Source of the DNA: Methylococcaceae bacterium
GTDB lineage: Bacteria; Pseudomonadota; Gammaproteobacteria; Methylococcales; Methylomonadaceae
Direction of reading: 5' to 3'
Assembly (NCBI GenBank): GCA_947505055.1
Contig: CANNLO010000240.1
Span: 1 to 7,185 of the forward strand
Length of the DNA: 7,185 bases
In this document: one piece after another, positions 6,943-7,185 of the stretch
How the letters are laid out: the number at the start of each line of letters is the position of its first letter
Position numbering within the stretch: position 1 is the first letter of the stretch
Made by a program: the position numbers and the translations under genes
Notes under the pieces: model-generated
Database searches by the model: none
Told to the model about the DNA's origin: nothing
Seen by the model: only the letters and a program-made list of their open reading frames with translations

Positions 6943-6989
6943 TTATTTTTCCTTATAGGTTAATCATCTTAGCGAGTTGAAAAGATCAG
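6943..6989 (-). other. acnB to ATP-grasp/alpha-E intergenic spacer
   Basis: The spacer is 47 bp. Apart from the ribosome binding site next to the GTG, only a weak ATCTT/AAGAT inverted repeat (6966-6970 with 6982-6986) is visible, with no G+C-rich stem and T-run. Read-through from acnB is therefore possible. I see no convincing -35/-10 pair, though a promoter inside acnB cannot be excluded. Confidence 0.35.
6950..6954 (-). promoter_or_regulatory. Shine-Dalgarno for the GTG-started ATP-grasp/alpha-E gene
   Basis: AAGGA on the - strand with a 7-nt spacer to GTG at 6942. This is good spacing and strength, and it supports the GTG start over Met26 further in. Confidence 0.65.
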
Positions 6990-7185
6990 TCATAGAGGTT
7001 CTTGGTATGAATTCATCTGATTGAAATTCAGGTACCGATAAGTATCTTCGGCAGTTTCACTGATTTGTTCAGCGTAAAACATATATTCTTCAAATGTAGG
7101 TATTTTTCCCAAGATCGAACAGACTGCAGCCAGTTCTGCGGAGGATAAAAATACGTTGGCCCCATTACCGAGACGATTGGGGAAG
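6990..7185 (-). CDS. acnB: Aconitate hydratase B, C-terminal end (partial; continues past the right edge)
   Basis: The last 64 residues and the TGA stop of aconitase B, the TCA-cycle enzyme that interconverts citrate and isocitrate through a [4Fe-4S] cluster and also degrades 2-methylcitrate intermediates in some bacteria. FPNRLGNGANVFLSSAELAA, then LGKIPTFEEY and TYRYLNFNQ, match the known AcnB C-terminus (in E. coli: NRLGTGANVFLASAELAAV and DTYRYLNFNQ). The tail after LNFNQ is short (MNSYQEPL), about ten residues shorter than in E. coli. The cluster-binding cysteines lie in the part outside the window. The gene is on the same strand as the ATP-grasp/alpha-E gene, 47 bp upstream of it. AcnB is typical of Proteobacteria, and this is the best taxonomic clue here. 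Confidence 0.93.
   Translation of the reverse strand, partial: FPNRLGNGANVFLSSAELAAVCSILGKIPTFEEYMFYAEQISETAEDTYRYLNFNQMNSYQEPL

Overview
This window is an AT-rich stretch of a bacterial chromosome. The right edge encodes the C-terminus of a proteobacterial-type aconitase B, and the gene set (circularly permuted ATP-grasp/alpha-E fusion, transglutaminase-like proteins, Anbu protease) is typical of Proteobacteria. A low-G+C gamma- or betaproteobacterium is my best guess; the sequence does not let me name a genus.

Layout, left to right. Bases 1-125 look like one end of an IS21-family insertion sequence: a terminal ...ACGCA and two tandem imperfect repeats sharing GGTGTTCAA. Directly after it, on the + strand, is the 3' part of a stand-alone alpha-E gene (to 936) that lacks its conserved N-terminal motif, so the IS appears to have interrupted it. 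After a 90-bp convergent gap, everything lies on the - strand. Read in the direction of transcription (right to left) it is: the end of acnB (6990-7185), a circularly permuted ATP-grasp/alpha-E fusion (4372-6942, GTG start), a transglutaminase-like protein (3410-4375, TTG start overlapping the previous stop), a MinD/ParA-like ATPase (2650-3345), a second transglutaminase-like protein (1816-2604) and an Anbu proteasome-type protease (1027-1782). Gaps are short (4-bp overlap to 64 bp), so these genes probably form one transcription unit, possibly with read-through from acnB.

How the genes may work together. ATP-grasp, alpha-E and transglutaminase-like genes recur together and have been predicted from comparative genomics to make and remodel peptide or isopeptide (amide) bonds. 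The ATP-grasp would form the bond, the Cys-His-Asp transglutaminase-fold proteins would hydrolyse or transfer it, and Anbu, a self-compartmentalising Ntn-hydrolase, is a likely peptidase for a product or tagged protein. No substrate is known. Two versions of the system seem to meet here: one built on the fused ATP-grasp/alpha-E with the first transglutaminase, and one built on the stand-alone alpha-E, the second transglutaminase and Anbu. The stand-alone ATP-grasp expected beside the separate alpha-E is not in the window. The MinD/ParA-like ATPase between the two halves is the least expected member.

No tRNA, rRNA, CRISPR array or riboswitch was seen, and no gene-free stretch exceeds 300 bases.
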